A stretch of DNA of 52,704 bases from Akkermansiaceae bacterium (lineage in GTDB: Bacteria > Verrucomicrobiota > Verrucomicrobiia > Verrucomicrobiales > Akkermansiaceae). This document shows, piece by piece, positions 52,285-52,704 of the stretch (positions within the stretch are counted from its first letter, which is position 1; each line of letters starts with the position of its first letter). The position numbers were made by a program, and so were the translations under genes. The notes beneath the pieces are model-generated. The model searched no databases. It saw only the letters and a list, made by a program, of their open reading frames with translations, and had not been told where the DNA came from. The DNA lies in contig JANYEC010000083.1 of assembly GCA_025363295.1 (NCBI GenBank), positions 1 to 52,704 on the forward strand. Reading direction: 5' to 3'.

Positions 52285-52655
52285 TCGCTACTCCCACCCT
52301 CCCGGAAAGCCTAACCATTTCCGACCTTCGGGTCTCCATCGGAGGAAGTGCCATCCTGCGCGGTGTGAATCTGGCCATCCGGCCAAAAACGGTTTTCTGT
52401 CTGATGGGTCGTAACGGAGTGGGCAAAAGCACAACGCTCAAGGCCCTCATGGGATTGCTTCCTGCCGATTCAGGAAAGGTTATGCTCGAAGGCTCATCGA
52501 TTGACCGTGCCGCATCCGCTGACCGCGCGCGGTTAGGGCTCGGGTATGTCCCGCAAGGGCGTGAGGATCGGTGTGGAAAACTCCTGATGAAAAATGTTCC
52601 CCCTCGGTTTACTCGTAGCTCTGTGCGGGCTGTGACGGACGCTCATTCATTCTGA
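52281..52655 (+). pseudogene. urtE: Urea ABC transporter ATP-binding protein UrtE, interrupted
   Basis: The first ~95 residues are a normal UrtE: LTISDLRVSIGGSAILRGVN, Walker A GRNGVGKSTTLKALMGLLP, and GLGYVPQGRE, after which family members continue with the Q-loop region, signature and Walker B. Here the sequence after codon 95 (52566 onward) reads DRCGKLLMKNVPP..., unrelated to UrtE, and stops at 52653-52655. The lost part includes LSGGQ, Walker B and the switch His, so the product cannot hydrolyse ATP. The breakpoint coincides with what looks like a mobile-element end. The alternative, that the rest of urtE resumes beyond the window after an insertion, is likely. Confidence 0.85.
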
Positions 52656-52704
52656 GTAACAACGGGTTGGCTAATTCCGCGCTGCTAGGGAACCGCACCA
52701 AGGA
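52572..52704. mobile_element. Putative left end of a mobile element inserted in urtE
   Basis: From 52572 the sequence reads TGTGGAAAACTCCTGATG followed by an A-run and TTCCCCC, a T-G-starting end with an imperfect A/T-rich subterminal repeat. This is compatible with IS21- or IS3-type elements, whose tips begin TG. There is no matching right end in the window and no transposase gene by 52704. Assignment rests on the abrupt break in urtE and on the shape of the tip. Confidence 0.45.

Overview
The window looks like a chromosomal stretch of a Verrucomicrobiota bacterium, probably order Verrucomicrobiales. It is moderately GC-rich, Gram-negative (BamA, TolC/RND efflux, many lipoprotein signals) and has almost no recognisable Shine-Dalgarno sequences before its genes. 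Several proteins are of kinds I associate with that phylum: a DUF3500 protein, a stand-alone OvoA-type methyltransferase, small lipoproteins and an entericidin/lmo0937 pair. The assignment rests on recognising protein families, not on a marker gene; no rRNA or tRNA is present.

Layout. 1-0.6 kb: the edge of an IS3-family element next to a gene cut down to its N-terminal domain. 0.7-16 kb: housekeeping genes (DAHP synthase, TlyA, a beta-lactamase-fold hydrolase, a GalM/sodium-solute symporter/small membrane protein operon, a GAF/KH-R3H/DoxX/thioesterase/FAD-protein run, BamA, an ABC-F ATPase). 16.2-18.1 kb: a complete insertion sequence with perfect 19-bp inverted ends. 18.3-20.1 kb: a BacA/YddA-like ABC transporter. 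20.3-20.7 kb: two tiny genes, an entericidin-like lipoprotein and an lmo0937-like membrane protein. 20.8-30.9 kb: a metal island with two HupE/UreJ proteins, two Cys-rich secreted proteins around a beta-barrel protein, then a CusCBA-type Cu(I)/Ag(I) efflux system and a metal-binding lipoprotein. It is followed at 31 kb by a frameshifted tyrosine-recombinase remnant, so it may have been acquired. 31.4-48.4 kb: ordinary chromosome (alanine dehydrogenase, nucleoside deaminase, MurJ, HAD hydrolase, two MsbA-like exporters end to end, a tandem pair of coiled-coil MreC-like proteins, RlmH, an EF-hand lipoprotein with an OvoA-type methyltransferase, TsaB, SmpB, RpoZ, DUF3147). 48.6-52.7 kb: urea ABC transporter genes urtBCD, with urtE broken after about 95 codons by what looks like another mobile-element end.

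How the genes work together: galactose or other aldose uptake (GalM plus symporter), copper/silver export across both membranes, envelope assembly (BamA, MurJ, MsbA-like exporters, MreC-like pair), translation quality (SmpB, TsaB, RlmH, TlyA, ABC-F) and nitrogen acquisition (urea transport, probably disabled here).

The most unusual signals are the Cys-rich secreted module around CusCBA, the tandem MreC-like pair, and a window-wide excess of short words (GTTAG/CTAAC and CTATCAG/CTGATAG with its relatives CTAGCAG and CTAACAG). The words occur in several reading frames and on both strands and distort leucine codon choice.
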